Below, piece after piece: positions 12,306-24,349 of a stretch of DNA of 64,000 nt. This DNA comes from Megalobrama amblycephala. Lineage: Eukaryota; Chordata; Actinopteri; Cypriniformes; Xenocyprididae. A program made the translations under genes and the position numbers. The stretch lies in contig NC_063062.1 of NCBI RefSeq assembly GCF_018812025.1, positions 1,035,754 to 1,099,753 of the forward strand, given 5' to 3'. The notes under the pieces were generated by a model that was given only the letters and a program-made list of their open reading frames with translations, was not told the origin of the DNA and searched no databases. Numbering within the stretch: the first letter of the stretch is position 1; each line of letters opens with the position of its first letter.

Positions 12306-13521
12306 AGGGTGCTCTTTTCTTTTCACCCATGTCTTTTTTCTTTTCTTTTGCCCTTCACAGTGCAGATGACAAAACGCATGCGGTGCATCAGTGCTGGAGG
12401 GAACGGGAAGGTATTAAAAGAAGCTCCACATGCGCCTGGATCTCTGTTTTCAACAGGACTCGTTCTCTAACGCTCTTCTTACAGTCTAGCCCGATACGAG
12501 AGGTGAAGAAAGAAACAGACCCCAACAAGAGCAGATAGAAAGACGGACGATCCGCTACCCTGAATTCCCATGTTCAGGCGATCCGACAGGCCTGTTGTGA
12601 TCCAAAATAATGATCTTACTCCATTGCCCATCGGCAAGACAACATCTCACAGACAGACAGAGAGAGAGAGACAGAGATATTCCCCTGTCTCCATCTAATA
12701 CATATAAGAGATGACCATTTCTCTTTGATTTTTGTCAAACACATGCTGATGTAGAGGTCAGATCTTACGTGACACAAACCTTGGAATCAAAACCGACCCT
12801 TTACCGTCTTGCTCATCGGATTTATGATGAACAATTCATCGGTGCGTGTAAGTCTAAAAGCAAGAAATGTTTTTTAATCATTGATTTAAATGTAATCGCT
12901 GCTAGTGGTCACAAACAAAACCAGACCAGCAGCAGAATGCTTTTATTTCCTGGAGCAGCTGAGCAACAGATAATCTCTGGTACAAATGATGCTTTTTTCA
13001 CTGATAGATGCTAAACATATTCCGCTTTAGCTCCACGTTCACATTGATTTAGCGAAACGCACGCCACCGCGGGCCATGACAGTCACGATGCCTCACAGAT
13101 AAGGACACCGCCGGCTGCCGTTTGCATTTCTGTCTGATTTCACACACATTGATCATCAGATCGTCCAAACTGAGTTCTTTGTCCGACTCGAGAGAGAAAA
13201 ACAAAGCGAATCCAGATCAAGATTAAAAGACGTGATGTGTTTACATCATATCTGCATGTTTGGAAGGGAGAGTTCATTCATGAGGATAAATGAAACATTG
13301 AATCAAACATTTTTTGTAAAGCTGCTTTGAAACAATATGCATTGTGAAAAGTGCTATGCAAATAAACTTTTGAATTGAATAAATCAATTCATAATGAGCC
13401 ATAATGTGTAAATATCAAGTCATTTCTGTGGTCCAGATATAAATAGTAATTTGTCTGCACATACAGTGAAAATACTGTGCAATGTGACACAATCACAGCC
13501 AATCAGAACATATTTGATAAT
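12306..13521. other. Intronic, mostly single-copy-looking
   Basis: Balanced composition from 12300 to 13250 with no recognised repeat and no convincing splice-bounded exon; a retroposon-like tail lies at 13310-13380. Confidence 0.4.
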
Positions 13522-13605
13522 ATATCGTTAGCCTCATAGCATAATTGCCTAAGTATCATTTGAAAATGAATGACTTAGGCAATTATGCTATGAGGCTAAC
13601 GATAT
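13522..13605. repeat. Perfect 33-bp inverted repeat (hairpin), 18-nt loop
   Basis: 13522-13554 and 13573-13605 are exact reverse complements (core TTAGCCTCATAGCATAATTG). No copy was noticed elsewhere in the window. Confidence 0.93.
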
Positions 13606-13943
13606 GCATGGCTATTTTGGACCAATAATATTGCACTATGGGCGGGGCTAACAATATTTCCTGATCTTCATTGTTTTTCGTGATTGCAGCTGGACAAAAC
13701 AAAACCTCAGAATTGCATGAAAGAGCTAGTCATTATTTAAAGATTTGTCTGGTTTGGACTATGCAAGTATGAAAACACACACGCACTTGTTATGCTAGTC
13801 AAAATTTTGTGCATTACTGCATCCTGAAATTCACCAGACTGCCATTTGCGATGCACTGCATTCTCAGTATTGCCACACGGGGCGCTATAGCAGACATTAG
13901 CAACTGTCTTCTTCTACAGTCTGTTTTCTCATTCAGCTCCAGT

Positions 13944-14178
13944 GTTGCCAAATCGGGCTACTTTAACACTGTTGCTGTGGGTTGTTTTTCATATCAGCGG
14001 GTTTAAGCGACCCAAAATAAGATGATATTTTGCCCCTGGAATGAATTTTTACCAGAGAGAACCCCGCCAAAAAGCGGATTTTACCCCCTGGACCTCCCCC
14101 AAAATGCGATTGGACTAGTTTTGGGCTAGTTTTGAGTAGCAATTGGGCGGGTTTTGATATGAAAACCTGGCAACCCTA
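13944..14178 (+). repeat. Dispersed repeat (CCAGTGTTGCCAAATC … AAAACCTGGCAACCC)
   Basis: Short inverted ends GTTGCCA/TGGCAAC and internal GGCTAGTTTTGAGTAGCAAT; related to 5853-6013. Confidence 0.65.
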
Positions 14179-14599
14179 TGATCAACATTTGCACAACTCA
14201 GACAGCAATGAGATTAAATGGAGGTCAAATAGAGCCATTTGTATTGTATCCCAATATGCAATGTAATCACATTGACCTTTAATTTCCAGTGTGATGAATT
14301 AATCAATATCAACAATAATTTTCTAACATCTAAAACTGGATTAAAAATGCAAATAATTGATCAAATATCCCCAAAAATCCATAATGACAACTTTTTAAAA
14401 TATAGCTGCAATTATCGGGGTTCAAGCGCGTTAAGGCCTTTAAGCACATGCGTAAAAAGGTATTATGTTTTAATTTGCAAGCCTGTAACCATCTTGATCA
14501 TAGATGGAAAAGACCATTTACAGCCAATACAGGCAATTTACCATAGGAAATATATAGTTTTTAAAGCTTTTTAAGAGTTATCGAGGTTGAGCCAAAAAC

Positions 14600-15530
14600 C
14601 TAGGACTAGTTCGCCAAAGTTGGTTTTTGAAATAATCTCCAATATTTAACGAACAATTGATGGACAGCAGTGGTCCCAGAGGCAAAGTTGCTCAGAATGA
14701 GGAGTTCTATCAATCGCACGATACATGAACATTTGCACAAGTATTCACATGCCTCTAGGGCCGTGAGTCAAACAGCCCCAGCAATTTCAATCAGATCTGC
14801 CTCTATTAACCTTTTTCACTGATAGCTGATCAAAATTCATTGGCCGATAGTGGACATGTTTTTTGAGATACATCAATGTCCTCACAGATAATCATGGTGC
14901 TTTGGAAAAAGACACTGCATGCCAATTTTCAAGTCGTTCGGACTAACAGTGAAGTAGTTATAGCCGTTTTCATGTTTTTCCCTGTTATAGCACCACCAAG
15001 TGGCCAGTCGCCGCGTCCTTTTTCACGCGCCCACAGAATGAGCTCTTACACGGGTGTGCCAAGTTTGGTGAAAATGTCTCATTCCTTTCATGAGTTATAG
15101 CCATTTTAGTAAAAGTGGCTCCACCCACTTTGAGCATTTTGGCGGCTCTTAGGAACCGTGAAGCATAATTTCGATTTTTTTTTTTTTTTTTTTTGATAAT
15201 TATTGACAATCAGACTCTGGAGAAACTCAATACACTGGTTCTGATTGGGCCAAAAACCAAGGACTAGTTTGTAAAAGTAGGTCTTTTCAAAAAAATCCAA
15301 AGTACCTGAAAAGTTATGAGCAATTTCGTACTTTTGACCGCTGTAGCGCCACCGTCAGGCCATTCGGGGCGAGCCTTGGTGACATTGTAGACGGTGTGAG
15401 CACTACCAGCCCTCAAAGATTCAAGTCTCTACGACTTATGATTTGGTCTGACCAATCACTTTTAGGGGAGAATGCTGATCCTTGGAAATTTTAACAATTA
15501 TAACAGGGTTAGCACTATGCCTTGAACCCC
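14600..15530. repeat. Probable dispersed repeat of unknown class
   Basis: Contains two related passages (GCCAAAAACCTAGGACTAGT near 14592 and GCCAAAAACCAAGGACTAGT near 15249) and repeated TAGC(G/A)CCACC motifs (14990, 15344). This points to internal duplication. A T-run of 20 lies at 15175-15194. No gene seen. Confidence 0.5.
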
Positions 15531-15709
15531 TATGAATATAATGCATGTGACAACAATGCAGCATTTACCATGGCATGCTGCGTACTATTTCACATACTAT
15601 TTAGTTTAACAGTAAGCAGTATGCAGTGTTTACCGTAGTACACGACATGCATTCTATTCCAAACAGCCAGTGAATCTGGATTTTTCCAGAAGAACAGAAT
15701 AATCCTTCA

Positions 15710-16384
<675 letters not shown>

Positions 16385-16806
16385 CTGGAATGAGGCCAGT
16401 ATTCATTACTGAAGCTGAGAAAAATATGTTCTAAGAACGTTTTGCTAATGTTCACATTCTCTGAAAACATCTAGTTTTTTAAATGTTTTAAAAACATTTT
16501 TTCTTGGTTGTGTAAACGTTAAGGAAACATTCCATTTTATCATTCTTCAAACATTATGGGAATGTTACTTTTGAATGTTCTCTGAATGTTCCGAAACAAG
16601 TAGCAACATTTTTAAAAAATGTTAGACGAGCATCCAAATAAAATATTTTAGAAAACATTCCACAAACAATGTATAAATAATGTTTTGAGAACATTATTAA
16701 AGACCAAAATAACTTTGAACGAAATTTCTTTTAAAGTTACTGAAGAACATAACGTTGAGAGAACCTTGCCAGAACGTTCTGAGAGCGTTCCCTGTTAGCT
16801 GGGCTT
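16385..16806. mobile_element. AGCTAACAGGGAACGTTCT-family MITE copy
   Basis: Right terminus AGCGTTCCCTGTTAGCTGGG at 16783-16802; internal GAACATTATTAAAGACC and TTTGAATGTTCTCTGAATG. In kctd15 intron. Confidence 0.75.
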
Positions 16807-17294
16807 ACAGCATCTGTTTGTCCCTTTAGTGATGGAAGGAGAAATAAAAAGAGAGACTATATCTCTCCTAATTTCTTTCTTTGATTTCTCCACCTTTGTA
16901 ATTTTCTCCCCAAAAATGTCAATGTATTTTTTTGTCATTTGAACGAAAGACAGCACAAGCACACTTTCTCAGAAGAAAATAATAAAAATAAAAGTTCAAA
17001 AAGGTGGTTTTCACAGTGACACCACAGAAGAGCCATCCTGGGTTTCCCAAAGATCCATTTTTTCTTATTTTTATAACCTGAAGAACCTTTTTCCATGATA
17101 AAGAACCTTGTGTGCAATGGAAGGATTCCATTGATGTTAAAGGTTCTTCATGGAACCATCAATGCCAAAAAAGTGTTTAAAAAGATTAAAAAAATATATT
17201 ATTTTGGCACTTTGTGGTTTGAAAAAATGCAATATTTCTGTGTATTTTGATGCTTATGATTAAAGTACAGTAAGCACAGTTGAATGAAAGTTGC
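16807..17294. other. Intronic, with AGGTTCTTCATGGAACCAT repeat
   Basis: 17040-17170 carries GAACCTTTTTCCATGATAAA and GGTTCTTCATGGAACCATCA, a palindrome-rich motif also echoed at 23750-23990 (AGAACCTTTTTGGTATAAAG). Confidence 0.45.
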
Positions 17295-17585
17295 ACTTAA
17301 AGAAATGATGGGTTAAAAACAACCCAAGTTGGGTTGAAAATGGACAAACCCAGAGATTGGGTTGTTTTAACCCAGCGGTTGTGTTAAATGTTTACCTAAC
17401 CTGCTTGGTAGTTTTATTTAACCCAACTATTGTTTAAAAATTTGGGGTTCATTTTAAGCCAGACATATAGTAATTTTTAAACAATAGTTGGGTTAAATAA
17501 AACATTTAACCCAACCACTGGGTTAAAACAACCCAATCGCTGGGTTTGTCCATTTTCAACCCAACTTGGGTTGTTTTTAACATTC
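17295..17585. mobile_element. AACCCAGC palindromic MITE, internally deleted copy
   Basis: GGGTTAAAAACAACCCAAGT at the left and AACCCAACTTGGGTTGTTTT at the right. The central AT-rich body is shortened, giving about 290 bp. In kctd15 intron. Confidence 0.8.
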
Positions 17586-17740
17586 TTCTACTATATTAAA
17601 TTTTTTTTTTTTTTTTTACTAATTCTTTCATTTTTTGAGAAAAGGCTGGCCTAACAATAACTCTGAAATCATAGGAATAAACCAACATTTTATTTTTATA
17701 ATTTCAGAGTTAACTGCAAAAAAAGAAATATAAAAAAAAA

Positions 17741-17741
<1 letters not shown>

Positions 17742-17791
<50 letters not shown>
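17742..17791. repeat. (TA)n microsatellite
   Basis: About 25 units, AT-only flanks. Confidence 0.97.
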
Positions 17792-17794
<3 letters not shown>

Positions 17795-17924
17795 TTTTAT
17801 TTTTATTTTTTTTTGAAAAATTATATATATAAAAAAATATATATTTGATACTTATTTTGATGCTTATTGACGTAAAATAAGAAAAATTCAAATTAGTCAC
17901 TTAGAGGCTCCATGATAGACTAAA

Positions 17925-18345
17925 AAATGCTGGGTTAAAAACAACCCAAGTTGGGTTGAAAATGGACAAACCCAGCGATTGGGTTGTTTTAACCCAGTGG
18001 TTGGGTAGTTTTATTTAACGCAACTATTGTTTAAAAATTACTGTATTACTTGCTTAAAATGAACCCAAAATATGTTGGAAATTAATATTTATTAATATGT
18101 TTAATAAATGAACATTTATTGTTTAATGAATAATAATCAAACCTTTTGATTATTATCGTTGCCTCTAGTAATTATGTGTCTGATTTTTAATTTCCAACCT
18201 ATTTTGGGTTAATTTAAGCTAGACATATAGTCATTTTTAATCAATAGTTGAGTTAAATAAAACTACCCAGCAGGTTGGGTAAACATTTAACCCAATCGCT
18301 GGGTTTGTCCATTTTCAACCCAAATTGGGTTGCTTTTAACCCAGC
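17925..18345. mobile_element. AACCCAGC palindromic MITE copy
   Basis: AAAATGCTGGGTTAAAAACA at the left and TTGCTTTTAACCCAGCACG at the right, with a palindromic AT-rich centre (ATTTATTAATATGTTTAATA). Only about 340 bp from the copy at 17295. Confidence 0.82.
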
Positions 18346-19679
18346 ACGTTTTAGTGTAGTTAGGATGCTCCCTATGTAGGCAGCTCACTAGGTTTTGGAA
18401 GAGAGTTTGTGTGTCCATCTCCAGATAAACAGTGCAAACTTATCCAATACATTATAACACATTCTTCTACTAATCTACTAATATCTAACAACTGTTTGAA
18501 TGATTCACAACATTTCAACACTGAAACTGGTTCTCCAGCACACTGGATACCTGGAAATACCTTCATCTTTCTGCGTGTAGTTCAGTTCTCTTTATGAACT
18601 CTGATAGGATCAGCATTTCCTTCCGTTCCTAGGCTGAGCAGCAGCGCTATCACAGCACCGATGCAATCTCCTCTTTAATCACGGCTACAGTTCCTGGATC
18701 AGCTGACGGCTCTGCATAACCACAAAGAAACCGGCGAGGCCGAGCGGGGCGGCCCGACCGCTTCTCAAAGCCCGGCAGCCGAGGTACAAAAGCGTTTATT
18801 GTGCGTCGACTATTGACTCAGCGTAAGGAAGTGATTTGCTAACACAAACACAGTTCATTGAGCTCTGCCAGGTGCGTGTATTTACAGACTTTTCTTCATA
18901 ACGGGGACTGTTTCTTCCTTTAATGCACGACGTACACTAAAAGTCTCGTCACCTTATGCACTTTCTAAAGCTCTTGTTTTCCCTGTTGTTTCCTTCTCTC
19001 TTTCGCTCTCCCCCCCTTTGGAAATCGATGCAAAATGCTTTATAAAAAACCAATACTCATCTCCCTGTAGCGCCTGCGGTCGTCCTTTCTCATATGGTCT
19101 TGCAATTCTTCCAGCTAGAATTTCACCATGCCCCTCCAGGCAAACACTGTTTTTCATCTGCACTTTTTTTAAAAAGCAATTAAAATGCTGCCTGTTTTTC
19201 TTTTCTTCCTCCTCTCCCCCCACCAGTCTCTCTCTCTCTCTCTCTCTCCCTCCATCTTTTCTCCGACACTCTCTCCCACATCCTCTTTTTCCTCTAAATC
19301 TCTCTCTGGATACGTTCACACAGCAGGGAATACGGTTGTCAGTCTCATTCAGAGCAGTAAATACGCTTGTGTTCATACACGCTTTGACTGTGATAGCGAG
19401 AGACAACCGATTTCTAGAACCGAACAGACTGAATTTTGAGACTGAGCTCAGTTGATGTGTGACAGATGAGGGCGATTCTTCAATTAGAGGCACTTCTGAC
19501 TACTTGAAATCTTGAAAAATGAAACTTCTTCAACCTATGAATTATCTGTGTTGAAATATTTATCTCATGTCCTGAATAAAGATCTGGCCTGGATTTCAGC
19601 TGGATTTGAGTTTACAGTGTGCTAATGACGTTTTTCACTTATTTTGAGCGAAAAAGCTGGATTTGGAAGTTATCTAGCG
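18346..19679. other. Intronic, low-repeat, possible conserved non-coding sequence
   Basis: From about 18600 to 19180 composition is balanced and no repeat family is seen. The passage around TGCTTTATAAAAAACCAATA (19037) looks non-degenerate. A CT run occupies 19227-19248. No coding evidence. Confidence 0.35.
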
Positions 19680-20260
19680 CTCGGTTAACTCTGAAATCAT
19701 AAGAATAAAAAAAGTTGTTTTTTTTTTTAATTAAAAAACCTGTTTTTGTATTTTTATATCATTTCAGAGTTATTATTGAAGTCTTATAAATATATGTATT
19801 TTTTATGATTTCGGTCAACAGACTGCTAGCTAGTCAACTGAAATCATAAGAATAAAAAAATGTTCTTTTTAACAAAAAATATATTTTTTTATTTTTATAA
19901 CTTCAGAGTTAACTGAAAACATAAAAAAATATCTTAAATTATAAAAGAATTAATTAATTTCAGAATCAACAGACTGCCAGCTAGTTAACTCTGAAATCAT
20001 AAGAATAAAAAAGGATTTTTCTTAATAAAAAATATTTTTTATAATTTCAGATTTACTGAAGTCTTAAAAAATATTTTTGTAAATTTAAAAAATATATATA
20101 ATTTCAGTCAGACTGCTAGCTAGTTAACTCTGAAATCATACAAAATAAAAAAAATATTTTCTTAAAAATATAATTTTTATAATTTCAGATTTAAGTCTTA
20201 AAATATTATTGTAAATTTAAAAAATATTTTGTTTTATAATTTCAACAGACTGCAAGCTGC
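19680..20260. repeat. Array of short palindromic units (GTTAACTCTGAAATCAT)
   Basis: About four units of 130-150 bp, each opening with (G)TTAACTCTGAAATCATAAGA plus AATAAAAAA and closing with its inverse ATAATTTCAGAGTTAAC or a variant, linked by ACTGCTAGCTAGT. A single related copy is at 17650-17715 and more are at 21236-21620. Confidence 0.82.
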
Positions 20261-20298
20261 TAAAATAAAAATATTCATATATAAAAACAACAAAAAAA

Positions 20299-20301
<3 letters not shown>

Positions 20302-20346
<45 letters not shown>
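20302..20346. repeat. (TA)n microsatellite
   Basis: About 22 units. Confidence 0.97.
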
Positions 20347-20351
<5 letters not shown>

Positions 20352-20599
20352 CAGCAACAAATACTCAATTAACTGAAAATTTATATTAAAAAAATGAAAA
20401 ATGTTAGAAAGGCACAAAGTTTAATTCTCCTGATTTTAACCTTTTTCACACTCTTAAAAATAAATAAAATGTACTTAAAGATGCAATTAAAGCATCTGCT
20501 AAATGCATACATGTAAATAAAAATATTTAAAGTTATTAATAATGTACATTTTTTAAATATTTTTTCTTTAAAATTATTGTAGGTAGCAAAAAAGTTCCT

Positions 20600-21235
20600 C
20601 TGAAGAATAATCACCAGTTACTCTCAGCAGCGGACAGGAGCAGATTCAGAAACATATTATACTAAATTGAAGGCTGATCACGGCCATAATCACATCTGTA
20701 TTCTGGGAATAAGAATCGTTTATGCATGTAAAGTAATTTGAAGAAGTTTCATTTAAGTGAACTAAAGAGTCACTCAATACAGTCATCAGTCTCAGTCTCT
20801 GACTCTGTTCCTCTCTTTGTCTGTTTCAGAGGCTCTGTCACCTCCAGCAGGTGAATCAGTCTCTCTGAGAGAGAAACGGGAATCGTCTGTCCTGCCGGTG
20901 GTGGGTATGACGGCTCAGACAGACACTTCCTGTCAGACTGTCTTCACTTCCTCCGTTCACAGGACAAGCCGTGTAGAAGAGAGATCCGAGCGGACAAACA
21001 CTCCCACTACAGCAGTCTGACCTGACACTGACGTCCAGTTCACATCTGGAACTGATCCAGAGCAAATGAGTCACTGCGTGTAGATGCAACATACACATCT
21101 GATCCAAGAATATGGAAAAGCCCTAAACAAATACATGTTCAAGACTTCAAATATTCAAAGATGCAAATTATGCGATTGCATGCATGATTGACGGGTGAGT
21201 AGGTGGGTCCGGGATGCATTCAAATTAATTATTTT
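20600..21235. other. Intronic sequence between the two palindromic arrays
   Basis: Includes a short frame at 20817-21020 without homology I can name; nothing else recognised. Confidence 0.4.
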
Positions 21236-21620
21236 TTATGATTTCAGAGTTAACAGACTGCTAACCAGTCAACTCTGAAATTGTAAAAATAAAAAATATT
21301 TTGTACAAATTATATATATATATATTATATATATTTCTGAACAGACATTTCTGAATATATATACTTTTTAAAAAAATATTTTATATTTTTTATATGAAAT
21401 CATAACAACAAAAAAGGATATTTATAATAAAATAAAATATATTAATAACTTTAGAGTTAAATGAAATCACAAAAAATTATATCTTAAATTATAAAATAAT
21501 TAATTAATTTCAGAATCAACAGACTGCTAGCTAGTTAACTCTGAAATCACAAAAAATAATAATTTTCTTAATAAAAAATATTTTTTTTATTTTTGTGATT
21601 TCAGATTTGCTATATATTAC
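21236..21620. repeat. Second array of GTTAACTCTGAAATCAT palindromic units
   Basis: Two to three units with ATGATTTCAGAGTTAACAG, CTAGTTAACTCTGAAATCAC and TGTGATTTCAGATTTGC, AT-rich between. Flanked on both sides by GACGGGTGAGTAGGTGGGTC (21190) and GACAGGTGAGTAGGCGGGTC (21654), so the flank itself is duplicated. Confidence 0.75.
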
Positions 21621-22326
21621 ATATTATTAAAAAATATATACATTATTAGGAAGGCAATGATTGACAGGTGAGTAGGCGGGTCCAGTATGCATCAGAATGC
21701 ATTAATATTACACTACAAATCTGGTCACATATGTGTTTTGAGTGAGTCACAAAATACTTCTGCACCCTAAATTTAGCACTGAACACTTGTGATTGGCTTG
21801 CCTGAAACGGATATCAACACCAGATGTAAACAAGTCCCAGTACTGTTTCAAAGAGGCAAAACCCTGTTGCTTTTTCCTTTCTTGAAGTATTTATTTAAAA
21901 ATAAGAATATAGTTCAAAATCACTTTAAAAGACCAACGAAAAACAAACATTTTGTAATCTTCAAAAAGTCACACAGGTCAACAGATTTGTCTCTCTGTCA
22001 AAACATTTGATGATCTATTGTGCAAAAATGACCCATAATTCCAGTGTGAACATTCACGATCACAACTGCCCTCGTCCTACCGATCTCTGTTAGAAAGACC
22101 CCACAGAATGAGCATGAAACTTTCATATGTCCTGTCACTTCAGCAGACTGAGCTGGAGGGAGATGAATGTTCACACATTAGTTATAGAGCGAGTTTCTTT
22201 TCCCGCTCTGCATTATTAAGGGATCAATCTATTAAAAGACATCATCAACTTAAGGTTCTTTAACTGGACTCTCTTAGCTGTCAGCTCGGCCTCTGAGGCC
22301 AAGTGCTGGGAGAGCGTTTGTTTAAC

Positions 22327-22351
22327 TGTGTGTGTGTGTGTGTGTGTGTGT
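22327..22351. repeat. (TG)n microsatellite
   Basis: About 12 units. Confidence 0.95.
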
Positions 22352-22499
22352 TTGCATCCATGAGTGGGTTTCCCACTTGTCAGTGTGATTAGTGAAAGTG
22401 GGCGCTAATGTGCTTTGTGGACTCAAATGAAAGCACGCTTTTAATGGTGGAAGATACTTTGGACACTTAAGATACACTTAATGTATTAATGTCATTGCA

Positions 22500-22815
22500 T
22501 TACATTTTCAAAGTTGGGGTTTAGTAAGATTTTTTAATGTTTTTGAAAGAAGTCTCTTATGCTCACCAATGCTGCATTAAATTAATCAAAAATACAGCAA
22601 AAAATCTGAAATATTATTACAATTCAAAACAACTGTTTTCTATGTTAATATATTTTAAAATGTAATTTATTTCTGTGATCAAAGCTGAATTTTCAGCATC
22701 ATTACTCCAGTCTTCAGTGTCACATGATCCTTCAGAAATCATTCTAATATGCTGATTTGCTGCACAAGAAACATTTCTGACTGTTCTTTTGTGGAAACCG
22801 TGACCCAAACTGTTT
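22500..22815. mobile_element. TTCAAAAGTTTGGGG-family MITE, partial
   Basis: TTCAAAGTTGGGGTTTAGTA at the left and TTCAGTGTCACATGATCCTT in the core, ending after TTTTGTGGAAACCGTGA. Confidence 0.78.
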
Positions 22816-24173
22816 GAACAGTACTGCACAACTTTCACAAGTTGGTTTGTATGATTTGAAATAATAAAACAACAGATCTAGTGTTGAAAATGATGAAAAA
22901 AATGTGAACTTGACTTCATACTTAAACTAAAAATCAGTTCAGTCAATTAAAAATCAATGAAGCATCATTCAAAAATGATAAAAGCAGCATTTGAGCAAAT
23001 TCAGATACTCAATTTGATACTAAAATGACATTTAGACATCTCTATGTATGACTTAAGTGAACAAATGTAGAATAGAATACGTACTTAAAGTTATTTACTT
23101 CATAACCACAAACAATCGCAACAAAAACTACACTAGTAACAATAAAAATCATTGGCGCAAACCATACCACTCTAAACGCAATCGTATTCACTCATGATCA
23201 CTCATCAAACTAAAAATAAACTTTTCCACTAATAATTCTTAAAACAGTTTTTATCATCTGATCAAGTGTGATGAAATTCAACATTCTAAATGTTCAAACA
23301 AGTTATTCCAATGTTATTCTCTCTCTGTTCAGAAATCAGAATTAATCTCACTCCATGATGAAAGCATATGAATTCTTTCTCTCTCCTAATAAAGTAACAG
23401 AGCCAGTGACAGGGAATATGATCATATTCATGTTCAGGATTAGTCAGACGTCATCAGAACAGATAATTAGCCTCTAATCAGCTCTAATTGAGTAATCAGC
23501 ATCAAACACTCCACTAACATTACACACAGAGTCTGGAAGAACTGAGGAAAACACTTCCATTTAGCGTATTTTTCTAATTTAATACTAAAGTTTCAGCATT
23601 ATCAAAGTGCAACTGAATTTGTGAATGTCTCAGTATTTAGTGCAACTTTCTTTTGCTTTACTGAGCACCTGATGATCAACGAGAGCATGATTTGAGATTC
23701 CAAACAGTTTCAGGTTTAAATGAAAAAAGGTTTAAATGAACATTCTTAGAAGAAAAGATTCTATTTAGAACCTTCAAGTGTTCCATCAACTGCTAGAACC
23801 TTTTATCACAGGATCATGGATTTAGTTTTAATTATTGTAATTAAACGTTATGAATTAAGCAGACCATAAACATACTATATCACAAAAAAAAAAAAAAAAA
23901 AAAAATATTATGCAATCATTTAAGACATTTCCCCTTATATAGAACCTTTTTGGTATAAAGGGTTCTTTAAAATTGAGTCAAAAACCCTATGGAGCTCCAT
24001 TATACTTCAAGCAAAATGACTATAACAGTTCATAATGTAAAAATAATCTCTCCAAGATAAAACCACAACATTTGCACACCCTGAAAAAGCCATTAAAACA
24101 TAAACGTAACTTTATCACCGCACTGCTGACTGCACAGGTTTACGTAACAGGACGGAGAGGCCAGGGGTCTTAC

Positions 24174-24349
24174 CGTGAGTCTGGGTATTTGGTGAGGGTC
24201 GCCAGGCTGCTGGTGTACATGTGGCCACCCACGTCGATGTGCACGGGCGCGTTGGCTTTGGTGAGCTGAGCCGGCAGTGGAATCCCCTGCGCGGCCAGAG
24301 GAGAGACCGGAGACCGGGTCAGAGACAGGCGTGACATGCTTCTCCCTTC
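24174..24349 (-). CDS. kctd15: kctd15 first coding exon in view, with start codon
   Basis: The exon starts after a GTCTGCTTCCAG acceptor at 24349. The ATG at 24337-24335 opens [20 protein letters not shown], followed by the BTB opening [22 protein letters not shown]; the exon ends in a split Arg codon at a CG|GTAAGA donor. The coding part is 164 nt (54 codons plus two bases). This start matches the start of short KCTD15 forms; mammalian KCTD15 carries about 25 extra residues upstream from another exon. The 12 nt before ATG stay in frame (EGRS), so an upstream exon spliced in phase 0 could extend the protein (see 26724-26963). Confidence 0.95.

Larger units (their letters stand above)
21660..24173. 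other. Intronic sequence, mainly single-copy-looking
   Basis: Apart from the TG run at 22327, the MITE at 22500 and the AGAACC repeat near 23750-23990 (with an A-run of about 21 at 23884), no exon or element is supported. Confidence 0.4.

Noticed and set aside
19018..19455. 145-residue plus-strand and 179-residue minus-strand frames
   Set aside because: Both run through a CT/GA-rich low-complexity stretch and have no splice or homology support.
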